Source: Selaginella moellendorffii (Eukaryota > Streptophyta > Lycopodiopsida > Selaginellales > Selaginellaceae). Taken from it: 64,000 nucleotides of DNA. Made by a program: the position numbers and the translations under genes. The notes beneath the pieces were generated by a model. The model did no database searches. It saw only the letters and a program-made list of their open reading frames with translations, and was not told the origin of the DNA. Where the stretch lies: positions 3,021,742 to 3,085,741 of the forward strand of contig NW_003314271.1 in the NCBI RefSeq assembly GCF_000143415.4. The letters run 5' to 3'. This document shows, in pieces, positions 35,700 to 47,232 of the stretch. Position 1 is the first letter of the stretch. Each line of letters opens with the position of its first letter.

Positions 35700-35960
35700 G
35701 GCATGACCGAAATGATAAAGAGTTCATCGAATGAGACTGAGTCTGAGATCGAGTCCAAAACCAATTCTAAGACTAAATTCGAAACAGAGTCTGGGATCAA
35801 GTCTGACGCCAACTCCAAGACTGAGTTCAAGACCGAGTTCAAGATCGAGTCCGAGACTGAGTTCGAGACTGAGTTTGAGATCGAGTCCAAGATTGAGTTC
35901 GAGACTGAGTTCGAGTCTAAGTTCGAGACCGAGTCTGAGAACGAGTTCAAGACCAAGTCT
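35700..35960 (+). repeat. Second, GAG(A/T)(C/T)(C/T)GAG-type minisatellite
   Basis: Degenerate 6/12-bp units (GAGTTCGAGACTGAGTTC and variants) in the internal part of the reverse LTR-A element, with no counterpart at the same place in the 16.7-25.5 kb copy (near 18.8 kb). It yields artificial Glu/Ser/Thr/Lys frames. Confidence 0.8.
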
Positions 35961-37844
35961 TGAAATGGAAACTAACTCTAATTCATGAGCACCAGCCTCA
36001 ACTATATGAGGATAATATTGGGACTCCTTTATTGTTTTGGAGTTTATATCTTTCTCGTGATCTCAAGTATAGGTATTTACCACAATTACATTTGTCAATT
36101 TGTTAAATCAAACGCTCATCTGGATCACATCCTCAACTCTCTAAGGAAAATCTTATACTGTTCCTAAGATCTTAAAGTCGTTTTTAAATTGGCCCATTTC
36201 TATCCACCACATTGCTAATATGTTCACTTATAAACTAACGTAAAGAGTCATGCCCTTTCAACATGTTACTCCTCAAGGATAGACTCACTCCTGGGACCTT
36301 CCAATGCCAAGACAAGTGGTGATACTTGACCAACAATAAAAGTCGGACTAAGGAACAACTCTGATACCAAATAGTAAGTGATTAATTTTCCATTCTACTT
36401 TATTCACTTAACCACACCTCTAACCACCTGGAGGAGTCTCACTCACAACTTCTATAAATCTTATTCCAGACTTGGGGAATTGCTAGCTCTGAGAATGGTA
36501 TCCATGCCACTTAACCTTTGCACTTGGTCTAAGTGCTCCACGTGTCCAATCCCATGACTAACACCCAAAGGCCACCGACATATCAACCCGTTACACTAAG
36601 GCCATGCCCATTCACCTTGTTACACTGGTGATCCAACACCATTTACATCACAGTCCCATCTCTCACAGACTGAGCCATCCATCCATGAGTGATCATCCTA
36701 GATCCACTCCTTAGCATCCTTAGGATGCTTGTAAACATAGGGAACAACTTTCCTCAATATCCCTTTTTTGGTCCCCATCTAGTCCCTTTCTATACATGGC
36801 CACGTTCGCCAACACTGCCACTAGATCAAGGCCCACAAGCCCGACCACTAAGTCCCACTATCCTCTGGGACTTCCTCACAATGTGACCATGTCCTTAGTC
36901 ACTACACTAAAGGATTGCTCCTCTTCCTTTCTATAGTCTAGGATTTTGGGACAACATTTTGGAATACAGTGGCCTTACACGAGCCTTATGGGTACTCTCC
37001 CCACCTTCTGCCTTTGGGTGCTCTAGCCATGGGGCTAGAGCAAGGTTCCATTGAGCCACATCAGGTATCCAAGTAGGTAGTGCCACCCATGCTTAGACTG
37101 GGAACATCGACCACTCGATCTCCCGGGGGAGCTAAAGCTGGCTCTTGAACACTTCATCAAGCTACCCAATTTGTCTGTCTGTATTTACTATAACCTTGGA
37201 CTTCCTAGTGGTTATATCATCACCCAACCCAACACATGGGTATAACCTCCCTAGGCCACACTAGCCTTTCTTGGCCAAACTGGTTCCATTGGAGTCCAAC
37301 CCCCACCATCTCCTTACTAAACTTTTGGAACCCCCTGTAGCCCCCCTCCCAAGGGACGATCGCTTTGAGCTTTCACCCAATAACCTGTATTAGTATTCAG
37401 ACTCAGACTCATACTCGGTCTTGGTCTCGGTTCCATCTTGGACTGCATTTCGGACTCTATCTTAGACTCCATCTTGGGTCCATCTTAGACTCCATCTTGG
37501 GTCCATCTTAGACTTCATCTTGGATCCATCTCGGACTTCATCTCGGACTCCATCTCGAATTCTATCTTGGACTCCATCTCGAGTCCATCTTGACACTTTC
37601 ACATGTTATGTGTTGATCCTCTTATGTCCCTTTTCTAGAGACTCACTTATTGCTCTCTTCGAGTTTGTTTCTCGACCCTTCGATTTGAGTTCCACTCCCA
37701 CTCTCGACTTTTCAAGTCAAAGATTTTAATCCAAACATGTTATGCTCGTTTAGCTTCTGCTTCAGCCACTACCACATGACACTCTACTACGGCTCCACTT
37801 TTGGGGCTCTAGGATTTGTGTCCCCCCATCTCTCCCGCCCCCCT

Positions 37845-37852
37845 TTGAGGAA
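37845..37852. repeat. Left target duplication of MULE
   Basis: TTGAGGAA, preceded by C-rich sequence; the same octamer (with CCCC in front) lies at 49716-49723 just outside the other end. MULEs usually duplicate 8-11 bp. LTR-B copies elsewhere (for example 7336, 20903) show the uninterrupted form CCCCTTTGAGGAACACATG. Confidence 0.6.
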
Positions 37853-37858
37853 GAGTGT

Positions 37859-38235
37859 GGACCATACTTGAGCTCACGAGCTGAAGAGTTGAGCTCACGA
37901 GTTGAGCTCAATTTTCAATTGTAATTTAGTACAAACATTATAAACTTTAAAATTTTAAAGTTATGGCAAACTTAATAATTTCATAACTCTCTATATATTA
38001 TATAGATAAAAATGTTCTAAAGGACACTTCTTGTTCTAATAATTTAAATATTTACTACATGCAATAATAGAGACATTTGTTAGAATATAAAATAAAATGT
38101 TTGCAAAAAGAGTATTCTTGTCACTTCTTTAAATTTGTACTCTGTGCTTTCTAGCTAGTAAATGTCAGGTTCGTCAGAATTTTTAAATTATTAAATTTAA
38201 ATTAAGATTCTATATAAGGCCATATAACCATTTGA
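37859..38235 (-). repeat. MULE left terminal/subterminal repeat
   Basis: Starts GGACCATACTTGAGCTC and contains repeated GAGCTCA(C/A) motifs in its first 55 bp, then conserved AT-rich sequence. The same sequence is found, inverted, at 1-347, 8241-8549 and 27890-28252. Confidence 0.8.
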
Positions 38236-38497
38236 AAGGAAAAAAAAACAACTGTGATGGTACATATGCTCTCACAATACATTGTAACATCATACACCCG
38301 AAAGACTATCACGAAATATTTTTTGAGAAGGTAAAGACAAAAATAGAGACTCACAAATACTATGGGTAGTATTGCGAAAAGAACCTCACAAGTATATGAA
38401 ATGAAAAGTGAAATAATAAAAATATTTTTATTAATTATATAAGGTATAATTAGTTTATATTATTGATAGAGAATAAACATTGATAGTGCTGGAAAAT

Positions 38498-41400
38498 CTA
38501 ATTAGCTCCAAAAGTTTTCTGCAACTCGACAATAGTAAGGCTTGCTTGGTGTATATGAATATCCACTTTAGGATCCTGGTGCAAGATGTTGATGAAGATG
38601 TAGTACATATGGTTGCAAGGAGCATATGCCTTCCCATGTTCCTCGCGCTTCGTAAAGTCTGGACATGTGCAAGAAGGAAAGTCTTGAATAGCAATTGTGT
38701 ACTCTCCACCTTTTGTTTCGATTGTGTACTCCTTTGCGAGTGCAGTGATGTACTTCGTGGAGAGAATCTCACACTCAAGTGTTTGAGCCAAGTTTATTTT
38801 ACCTTGCTTCTGCTTGGAGACAGTACCAATAAATTTAACTGCCTTACCTTTTCGTGCTGGCCTCCTGTGCATCTCTGTAGAAATAGTCTTGGTTCTGTCA
38901 CTCATATCTCCAACTCTCTTCTCAAGATTGAAACCAGATTTCTCAAGGTTTTCAATCTCATCCGAGGTGAGCGCAACCCCATTAGCAACCGGCCATTCTT
39001 TAAGTACTGCATCAGGTTTAGTCACTATAGTGTCTTCAAGCCGCTTTGTATGGTTGACATCAGAGTTGCAGCAATATAACCAACACCATCTTGAAAATCC
39101 TGCTTGCTTTCGTTCCCCATGGAAACATGGGGCTGGAACAGAAGCAGACTTATCACCATGGATCCAAGCCCAACACTTACCCCTTGGAAGCATCCCCACA
39201 CACCTTACATTTGATTTTGCTGGCACTCAACGGATTGCCCATTGCTTCGGCTCCACACTACAATAAGCAATTTCAACCTGCTGTGATGCACTTTCTTCAT
39301 CAGCCACTTGAGGTGGTTCGGTTCTGGGGCGATGTCTTGGAGCAGAATGATACTCAACATCAGGCCTGTGAGAGCTTTTTGCTCCAAGATCCGTGCCAAC
39401 ATCTTCACCAGCAAAGGAAAATCGACGCTTTGAGTGGACGGTCTTCATATCACCAATAGAAGCCCGAGGAGTGTACTCCATAGATGTGCCGCGGACCACT
39501 TCCTCCACTGCAGTTGCCATTGTTCGTGCTGGTGGAGTCACTTTCTTCTTCATCCGATCGTGTAACATCTCAACCAAAGGTCCTGTTCCCATGTATCTTC
39601 CTTCCTCAAATGCCAAGGCTTTTGAAGACTGCTCTACAGCGTGTATCAAATCTGATAGACATGCTTCATATAGACTCATCTTCCCTTTCCCTGCCTCAGA
39701 GGAACGCCAGCTCCAATGTTTACTCTCTGAGAGATTCACAGTTGGGGTGTATGCAAGATCCTCAAGTGGTTGATCCTTATAAAAAGATGATATTAAAAAG
39801 CAATAAAAAGAGAGGAAAAAAAGAAAAACCAACCTGAAAAGAGTGATGTCCCTATTGGAACATTCTAACTTCCCACCACCCCAACCACGATTCAAGTTGT
39901 GGTAGACAACTTACGTCAGTATGGCCATCTTCACGCCACCACATTTGGATCTCATTTGCTTTTGCCTCATGCTCTTCTTCAGAAGGTGCAGCCTGCCATT
40001 GTTTGCACAACTCCTTAAATGCTAATTGGAAATCTAGCTTGATAAGGTGGTAGTGTTGGTTTAGGCTCTGAGCCCAATGGAACTCACAAGTCCTCTCACA
40101 ACCTTCTAGGGGTAGACCATTCCCAAAGACTGCCTGAACACCATTCCAATTAGCCCCAGCCCCATCTGCCATGAAACCGCGAAAGTTGGCAGGCTTACCA
40201 GTCCGCTTCAACACAATGTCGGAGAGGGACTTCCAAAATATTTCTTGAGCCATCTGGTCTTGTACTTTAAACTTTGCCGTTGCAATTGTCAAGTTACAAC
40301 GTAGCCTGTGAAAAGTGCAATGTTTAAAACCATTTTAAGATAATGAGAAAAAAAGCTACCTTGGATCATACACATGAGCTCCCATGGTTGTCCAACCTGC
40401 CACCCGCTCCATATGGTCAAAATGTACCCATGCATTAGCAAGGTCACTCGACCCAGACATATCCATTCGGGAAACAAGATCCACACTAGAGGCAGGGCCC
40501 ATGGTAGACATTTTGAAAATGAAGGGGCACTCTTGCTCACTAACGACTTGATCTGGAAATAAACTCCCATGGATAAACTCATAGGGACAAGTCCGTTTTA
40601 ATTCAAGGATTGAGTCGATTTTTGATTGGAGTTTCCCCTCTCGAGATTCACACATCCAAGACTTTATCCTAAATAAAACAAAATGTAAGAGAGATATTAT
40701 TGAAAAGTATGTAATAATATTTTCATACCTCCTGAGGCTAGTTGCAGGTTGCACATATCGTAGTAACTCCCGCAAGCTAGCCTCATCCAGTTGAGTATTC
40801 TTGCGGATCAAGTAAAGTATTTGCGATAAAATCCTTGAGCACTGTCTTCTGAACATGCTTCGGAGTTGCAGATGAGTTTCTCACAGTCTCTATCTGCACT
40901 ACATCTTTGAAATGGTTGACTGAACTCCTTTGTATCCCTTCCTGCATTGGATGTGTGTGCGTGCCAATATGTATTGCAACTCTACCAACCTCTCCATCCC
41001 GTGGAAGAAAATAGTACATCTTGGCCCCGCAGATGGCATGACACAATGGAGCATTCTTGCAAAACCGACACTTGAATCCAACACCAATGGTGTCACAAAG
41101 GGGAGGATTGGTTGCAGATCCTTCAAAAAATATGGAGTTTTTACCGCGCTCTTGATTGCATGCTTTATTCACACAATCCAAATACCCACCACAATGAACC
41201 ATGGACACTGTGCCTTCGAAATGCTGGAAATATGTGGTCTTGATCTTGCACTAGTTGTGGATATCCTGCTTCGTCTCCATCCCCTTTCGTTTTGAGCTGA
41301 CAAGAGGTGGTAGTTCAAAGAAGATATTGCCATTGTATGTAGATGGGAGCTCGCTAACAGGCCTATGCAGAAAGGAACGAACATTGATAGAGAGGCGGGA

Positions 41401-41817
41401 AAACTGGAAAGCGTTGCAAACAACTTGGAATATCAGTGAAGCTGGAGTTTGGAAATTCTTGGCTCGCACTAGACTAACATCTCCACTAGAACTAGAAGAG
41501 GAAGAAATGATGACGACCGACTCTTGCTTCACATTCACTTTAGCAGGATCACAGCCTCGCACTTTGATTGGAGATCCAAAAACTCGAATCTTTTTCGACT
41601 TGGAATGTTGCAAATCCCAATGTTGTCCACATTCACCTACACCCGAAAGAAGAAACTCTGATCGTTCAACTACACCAATGTTGTTGCGAATCACAGCTTC
41701 CAATGAAATAGAACCGAGAGAAAGATTGAAACGTCTGCAAAGAAAACTTTCTGAAATAAGAATCTGGGAGATAGAAAGCGGTGGGTGATCTTGGTAATGC
41801 AAAAGGAAGCCCTCCAT
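38498..41817 (-). CDS. Mutator-like transposase (multi-exon)
   Basis: DNA-cutting enzyme of the element. Exon 1 starts at the ATG at 41817 and encodes a non-conserved N-terminus. The next exon (about 41260-40783) has a zinc-binding segment (CRFCKNAPLCHAICGAKMYY, then GTHTHP) of the FLYWCH/WRKY-GCM1 type. Exons at about 40856-40740, 40680-40356 and 40300-39850 cover the DDE core, including FRGFMADGAGANWNGVQAVF with the catalytic Asp and the CEFHWAQSLNQH motif typical of MULEs. Introns at about 40739-40681 and 40355-40305 have GT/AG ends. After a variable region (39774-39227) and a short Cys-rich exon, the last part (39080-38498) has a SWIM finger, CTCPDF...CNH (CxC-x15-CxH). I see no stop that splicing could not remove, unlike copies B and D. 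Exact borders around 39.0-39.25 kb are uncertain. Confidence 0.85.
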
Positions 41818-41846
41818 TTTGTTGCCTTTAGGTTTTGGAACTCTGA

Positions 41847-42140
41847 ACTTTTATAACGAAATGTCACCTCACATGTGCTATGCCATTATGTGAAAAGTTA
41901 GGTCGATTTTATTCTAGGATCTAACATCGAATAATGTTGTTATAATAAATTCTGTATGAAGTATATATGACTATGTTGTACAATATTAAAAGTCTATATA
42001 CATTGAATTCAAAAACATACTCAAATTTATTATATGCACTAACTTTTGGTAGAACGGAAAGAAATATCACCTCAAGCATGTGCCATAATATGAAAGATAG
42101 GAATGATTTTATTCTAGGATCTACCATCAACCAATTGTTG
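41847..42140. repeat. About 85-bp direct repeat upstream of the transposase
   Basis: Units at about 41847-41936 and 42042-42140 share TCACCTCA, CATGTGC and GATTTTATTCTAGGATCTA. They lie 30 bp and more upstream of the transposase ATG; spacing suggests repeated binding sites or a local duplication. Confidence 0.65.
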
Positions 42141-42639
42141 CCAAATAAATTAAATATTGTACATATTTTCAGTACTTCATTAAAGCTAGAAATCATCACA
42201 TTCTTCTGAACTCATTTAAATATATTCCATCTTTGTACTACCATCTATCACCTATAGTAAATTATCTATATACATTGCTTTGGAAATAACACCTTACGAT
42301 TTAATAATCTTATATTTTCTAACAATTTCGTACTGTGATCAATTCAACACATGCATCTGTGACATTATTTCACATTATGACATAGTCATATTAGAGCACA
42401 CCTCCATTATTAAATTACAATTCAAAAGGACTTTGTCACGTGACCAAATCTAGGGCGAAATAGAAATTGTACAGTGCTAGATTTATTATTATTTATTGTA
42501 CAGTGAAGATTTACTGCATCCATGATGAACGGCTGTGATGAAAGTTAGGTTAGGGTTAGGGCAGCCGCCGGCATTTTACAGAAAGTATCGCGGGAGATTG
42601 GGAGTGACTGCGGGAACAGAATGCCGCCAAGAGTAAGTT

Positions 42640-43265
42640 TTTTCTCCTCCTCCACTCCCTCTCCTCCCCGCCCAACGCCGCCGCGCCCAGTGCCCCTGCC
42701 CCAGCGCCGCCACGCCGCGCACACCACGCCATGCTCAGCACCGCCACTAGACTAGGCCTGCCGAGCGCCGCCCACTGCCATGCCACGCCCAGTGCAGCGC
42801 TGCCTGCCCAGCACCGCCACTGCCATGCCACCGCTGCCCAGCACCGCCACTGCCATGCCGCCGCTGCCGTGCCGCCGCTGCCCAGCATCGCCCACGCCAC
42901 GCCATGCCACGCCAGTGCCGCGCTGCCTAGGGCCACTGCTGCCCAGCACCGCCGCTGCCAAGTGCCCAGGCCGAGCATTTGGCTGGGCACTCCGCCTGGG
43001 CCGGCCAAGTCCACGCAGGCCGGCCAAGGCGCTTGGCCGGCAAAGGCGCCAAGTGCTTGTGGCAAATGCCCATGCTGGGCATTTGGCGCGAGCCAGCTAA
43101 GTCCAAGCACCAAGGCCAACTGCCCGTGAGCCGGCCTTGGTGCTTGGAGGCGAGCCGGTTCACCAGCGAACCGGCTCGCCTCCAAGCGCCAAGGCAAGGT
43201 TCTTGGGTAGTTGGCCTTGGTGTGGGCCGGCCAAGGTGCTTGGGGGAGGCCTGCATTGAGCCCAC
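42640..43265. promoter_or_regulatory. GC-rich divergent spacer
   Basis: Sharply GC-rich island in otherwise AT-rich DNA, between the divergently oriented transposase and ParB-methyltransferase genes. The left half repeats CAGCACCGCCACTGCCATGCC-like units of about 30 bp; the right half repeats GGCCAAG(G/T)(C/T)GCTTGG blocks. Long frames on both strands exist only because of composition. A promoter role is inferred from position. Confidence 0.5.
43135..43194. repeat. 60-bp hairpin in the GC-rich spacer
   Basis: Arms 43135-43161 and 43168-43194 pair over 27 bp with one mismatch (inner 20 bp perfect, containing GGAGGCGAGCCGG) around the 6-base loop ACCAGC. Confidence 0.9.
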
Positions 43266-43710
43266 GCCTTGTTCCCCTCTTCTTATGCATTTATAATTTA
43301 TAATGAGTTTTTTTTATTTTCAAAAACGGAAGCAACTATAAAAGGAGAGGGATGTTGGATCAAAGAGAAGACATGAGGAAGATGAGATTCAGGACAACAA
43401 TCAAGTTGACCTTCAGATAAAGATTTCCACAGCGACAACTCTACCGTCTTCCCAACCACATAGCTCCAGTCCACATGCACCCCCACCACCGCCATCGATG
43501 CCACCACCACCATTACCACCGCCACCACCACCACCACCATTACCGCCACCGCCACCTTTACCTTCATCACCACCATTACCACCACCACTGTCATCACCAC
43601 CATTACCACCACCACCGCCACCATCATCACCACCACCAGCGCAACCATTGTCATCACTACCATTGCTGCCACAACCACAAATGCCACTACTCTTAACATA
43701 TTCACAAAAT

Positions 43711-46700
43711 ATGGCAGAAACGGAGCAATGCCCAAGTGCGCCTGATCCCGAGTCGGGGGCTAGATCTGATAATGGTGCTATTGGAGGTGTAGTTGAAGCT
43801 GAAAGAGAAGTGGAGCTACCTGAACACATTGTCGACAAGTGCTTCCAAGAGACAGTTTTGAGAACTAAAGAGAAGGCCATTCACACGACTCTGGAGTCTC
43901 TCAAGTGGGAAGGCCCGGGGCACATGATCCGAGAAATCCCACTATGTCGATTCACTCAGACAAGCATCATTCGGTCTGCTTCACCGCACTTCGTCAACAT
44001 GGACATCTATAGTCTGTACAAACAGAATGGCCTTAGGACAAACATAGGTATGTTCCTTGTTTCGGTTTTCAAGCCAGGAATGACAAATACCCTCTCGGTA
44101 TCACTGGAAATCGAGAGGGATTGGGATGACATTTGGAAAATGAAGTCCCGCGAATTTGACAACAAGCTTATGAGCCATCCTGAGACTCAACAATTTGTGG
44201 GGAAAATGTTCTACATTATCGACGGGAATCATCGCTGGTGCGCGTGGATGAAGTGCATCCGAGAATGCTTCCGAGATGATCCTGTCTATCACATCAATGT
44301 TCCGGTTGGACATATACATGCGAGAGGATCTCTAGATGTGGCAAGGCTTGTGATAGCTTGCCACAAAATTAATGCGTAAGTACCTCTCCCTCTTCAATCA
44401 CTTTTAACAATTTGTGTTTTGCAGACTGGGACAGTTTGCAGTGCAGAAACAAAGCCTAGTACATGATATCGAGCAGATCTGGTTTCTTGCCAATCTCGAC
44501 AAGGATGCAATCCGCAGCCACTATGGTGATGATTTAGCATCACTTATTCGACATCAACGAGGTCATCAAGATGCCAATAGATGGTACAAGAATCCAGTGG
44601 CTTTTATGACAGCTGTGTGGAGTAAGGTATGTTCTTTTAAGTATACTTCTTATCATAGAATGTTTGTGTTGTCTTCAGCCATTGGTGAAGGTTAAGCAAG
44701 ATGCATATGCATAGTCGCATCGAGCTGAAAATGATCAAGAACTCTCAGAGCATTTAGCTGCAATTGACAAGAAAATCAACAGCACAAAGAAGACAAAGGT
44801 AAAGAAATTACTTAGTGTGGCTGACCCTCAACACCCAAAGGAGTGGTTCGATATTATAACAGAGATTGCTTGTCATGAAAGTAAGTATTGTTTGTATTTA
44901 CATGAAGGTTCTCACAAAAGTTATTTTTTAGTGGGCAAGACTCCAGATGAGATTATTTACAACATCTCAAAGTCAAAGCTTACATATGAGGAACATACAC
45001 ATTCTGAACGACCTCAATAGCAGACTCAGGGAAGGAGAAAAAGGTTTGGACAGTATGATGGAGACTGTGATGAGGAGGACCGTCTACATTTCACAAACTG
45101 TATATGAAGGGGAGATGTTTCTAGCACCTTTCATAGGGGATGATCCTGAGCAACTTCCATTTAAGGACTTCGTCACCATTGAGCTTACAAAACTTGGAGA
45201 GGACTGGCTGCCAAAGAAGGCCACAAGCACGACTCCATTTGATAAACAACTTGGCCAACCTTACTTCATGCGTCGAGCGGCTTTTAGGTAACATACAATT
45301 TCTCAACTATACTCAATTGTTTATATTCTATTATAGGTATCTCCAATATAAAGGCGTTCCTCTCGAAACACCGGTATGCACACGCCTCCTGAGGCATGGT
45401 GTGAGAGATGGAGGCATGTACCCAACAACAATGAAGTTTCCAGCAGCAATAAAGCGCGCTTGTCCTTGGGAATTGGAGATGCCAGATTATGAACCAACCC
45501 ACCATGAGGCTGCAAGAGGCAACAATGATGACGAAGATGATGGCCATGAGAATGTCGACCCTGTTGGTGCCAATGGCAAACAGAGTGAAGATGGCGGTGA
45601 GAACGAGATTCTTTGAGACGAAGTCGAGCAAGAGAACCAGAACGTCCAAGAAGTTCTACCTCGACGAAAGCGAGCAAATCCACATCTTGAGGAATTAGTC
45701 AACAGTGATGATGATCGTCCAAGATGTCCCCGTAACCGAGGAACTTCTCGAGATATATTTCTTTTAATTCTCTCCTTTTCTTAGTTCCTCAAAATGGTTG
45801 CAGCAAAAACTGTCGGGAGTAACTTCATTCCAGCTCATCTTGATGCTCGAGAAGAGGACTTGGAGGAACTTACATCTACCACACGCCACATGACGGTATG
45901 TAAATTTTTCTTAAGTTCACATCTTATCTTTGTCTTCTCCCCCTAGATTCGCCCTGTATCTCCAGTGGCATGCCGTGGTGAAGTTGGGATCTTTATTGGC
46001 TCCTATAGTTCATTGATGGCATCTTTTGAGGAGGATGCTGAGAATATGGCTATCTGGCAAAAGTGGGAGCGCTTTTGTCAGAAGATCCATAGGCAACCGC
46101 TCAAGAGCACAAACTTCAAGCTCTTTGACATGCTAGATGGTCTTCCAGATGCTAATGGTGATGTCCCAAGCTGGAACAACCTGACTAAAGACCACTTGAA
46201 GGATGCATTCCTTTTGGCAGCAATTCTCCTTCACACAACCGGTCAAGTTGCCTTCATTCTCCCGAATGACCCCCATTGGATGTCTTGCCTTATGAGGTAT
46301 GCAAGTCGAGTCAAATTCAAGAGGTTCTCTTCCGGATGCATCATGGATAGTGTTGGGGTCGAGACCAAAGGTGTCCTAGGCATGCCAGAGAAGGTAAGAA
46401 ATCATTTTCTATTTTGGTTGTCTCTAAAGTTTTATTATTCAGGTTATGATGTGGACCTACCATGTGTTTTGCAGAAAAGAAAATGACGGTTTTCGTGATA
46501 GCGAGCGTGCTGCAAGGGTTTTGCCAGGGTATGATAGCTTTACTGACATCATACCAAATCTCATAGACGACGACATCCGCAACACATTGCCTGGGTATCG
46601 GTTCCGATCTCCATCGGCGATGCATATCCTACTTGATCTTTATTGCCCAACTAGGGGTGTTGTCATCGATTGCACAGCAGGTAGTGGTTCGATGGTCGAA

Positions 46701-46808
46701 GCAGCACGTGACTCTGGTAGATCGGTGTTTGCAATTGAAGAATATGAGTTCTTCAAACGCCGTCTTCGAGGTTTTTGTCCTTCTCTATCAGTTGCTTCTA
46801 GGAGGTAA
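43711..46808 (+). CDS. ParB-like domain fused to beta-class DNA methyltransferase-like domain
   Basis: Spliced gene; exons I can place are 43711-44375, 44425-44626, 44715 (or 44679)-44880, 44932 to about 45287 (with an unresolved stop and frame change), 45337 to about 45750, 45785-45895, 45947-46393 and 46443-46808. The N-terminal part has a ParB/sulfiredoxin-fold signature, MFYIIDGNHRWCAWMKC (DGNHR at 44221-44235). The C-terminus resembles the second half of N4-cytosine/N6-adenine methyltransferases: YRFRSPSAMHILLDLYCP (motif X), VVIDCTAGSGSMVEAARDSG (motif I, AdoMet binding, 46668-46688) and VFAIEEYEFFKRRL. The expected catalytic D-P-P-Y/W is not intact: candidates are LDGLPDANGD and NDPHW (46265-46279). 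ParB-methylase fusions are familiar from bacteria and phages. I start at the ATG at 43711, after a CCA/CAC repeat that keeps the frame open from 43498. TGA at 45614 interrupts clearly coding sequence. A nuclear DNA-modifying role is inference. Confidence 0.7.
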
Positions 46809-47000
46809 TTTATGATGTTTTAAAAGCTTATAAATAATATATATTTAGTTTTCTAGAAGTCTTCCTAGATATGCATGGCACATCATATGCAATGTGTAAA
46901 TTGAGGAGTGGTATGAAAAATCTATTTATTAATGATACATTAAAAGACAATTGAATGCAATGAGAAAGATGTGTCACATGTCAATGTGATAATGATTGTG

Positions 47001-47095
47001 ACACTGACAGTGTCAGTGTAGCAGATAGCGACAGTGATAGTGTCAGTGACAGAGACAGTGTCAGTGTCAGAGATGACAAAGTTACAGTGTCAATC
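47001..47095. repeat. GACAGTGTCAGT short tandem repeat
   Basis: Irregular array of GACAGTGTCAGTG-like units downstream of the methyltransferase gene; it includes a palindrome, ACACTGACAGTGTCAGTGT (47001-47019), with a one-base centre. A G-run follows at about 47175-47190. Confidence 0.85.
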
Positions 47096-47232
47096 TGTCA
47101 AATTTCATAATTACTAGTATTATCAGTTTATTATCTATAGGTAATACAATTTTGTTAATAAAAAAAAGGCGAGAGGGGGGGGGGGGGGGATGAATAATAT
47201 CATAGTGTAAGAATTATTAGTGGCTGGAATTT

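Larger units (their letters stand above)
30663..37821 (-). mobile_element. LTR-A element, reverse orientation, containing a TRIM
   Basis: 3' LTR about 30663-32142, internal 32143-36374, 5' LTR 36375-37821, with a primer site reading (reverse complement) TTTGGTATCAGAG at about 36363-36375. Both LTRs carry short versions of the minisatellite (31690-31910, 37395-37590). The outer end of the 5' LTR is cut at GGATTTGTGTC, where it abuts a C-rich tract and then the MULE. No coding capacity. The left target duplication is not recoverable. Confidence 0.75.

Noticed and set aside
42545-42562. TTAGGGTTAGGG telomere-like repeat
   Set aside because: Only two units, internal to the MULE; too short to be meaningful.
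42556-43290. Long Ala/Trp/Gly-rich ORFs on both strands of the GC-rich spacer
   Set aside because: GC-rich repeats suppress stops in all frames; no conserved residues.
43475-43710. Poly-His and poly-Pro reading frames, possible N-terminus of the ParB-methyltransferase protein
   Set aside because: A CCA/CAC microsatellite keeps several frames open. The ATG at 43711 is a simpler start, although an in-frame extension to 43498 cannot be excluded.
43298-43880. Val/Met- and Gly-rich minus ORFs
   Set aside because: Shadow frames of the CCA/CAC repeat opposite the ParB-methyltransferase exon 1.
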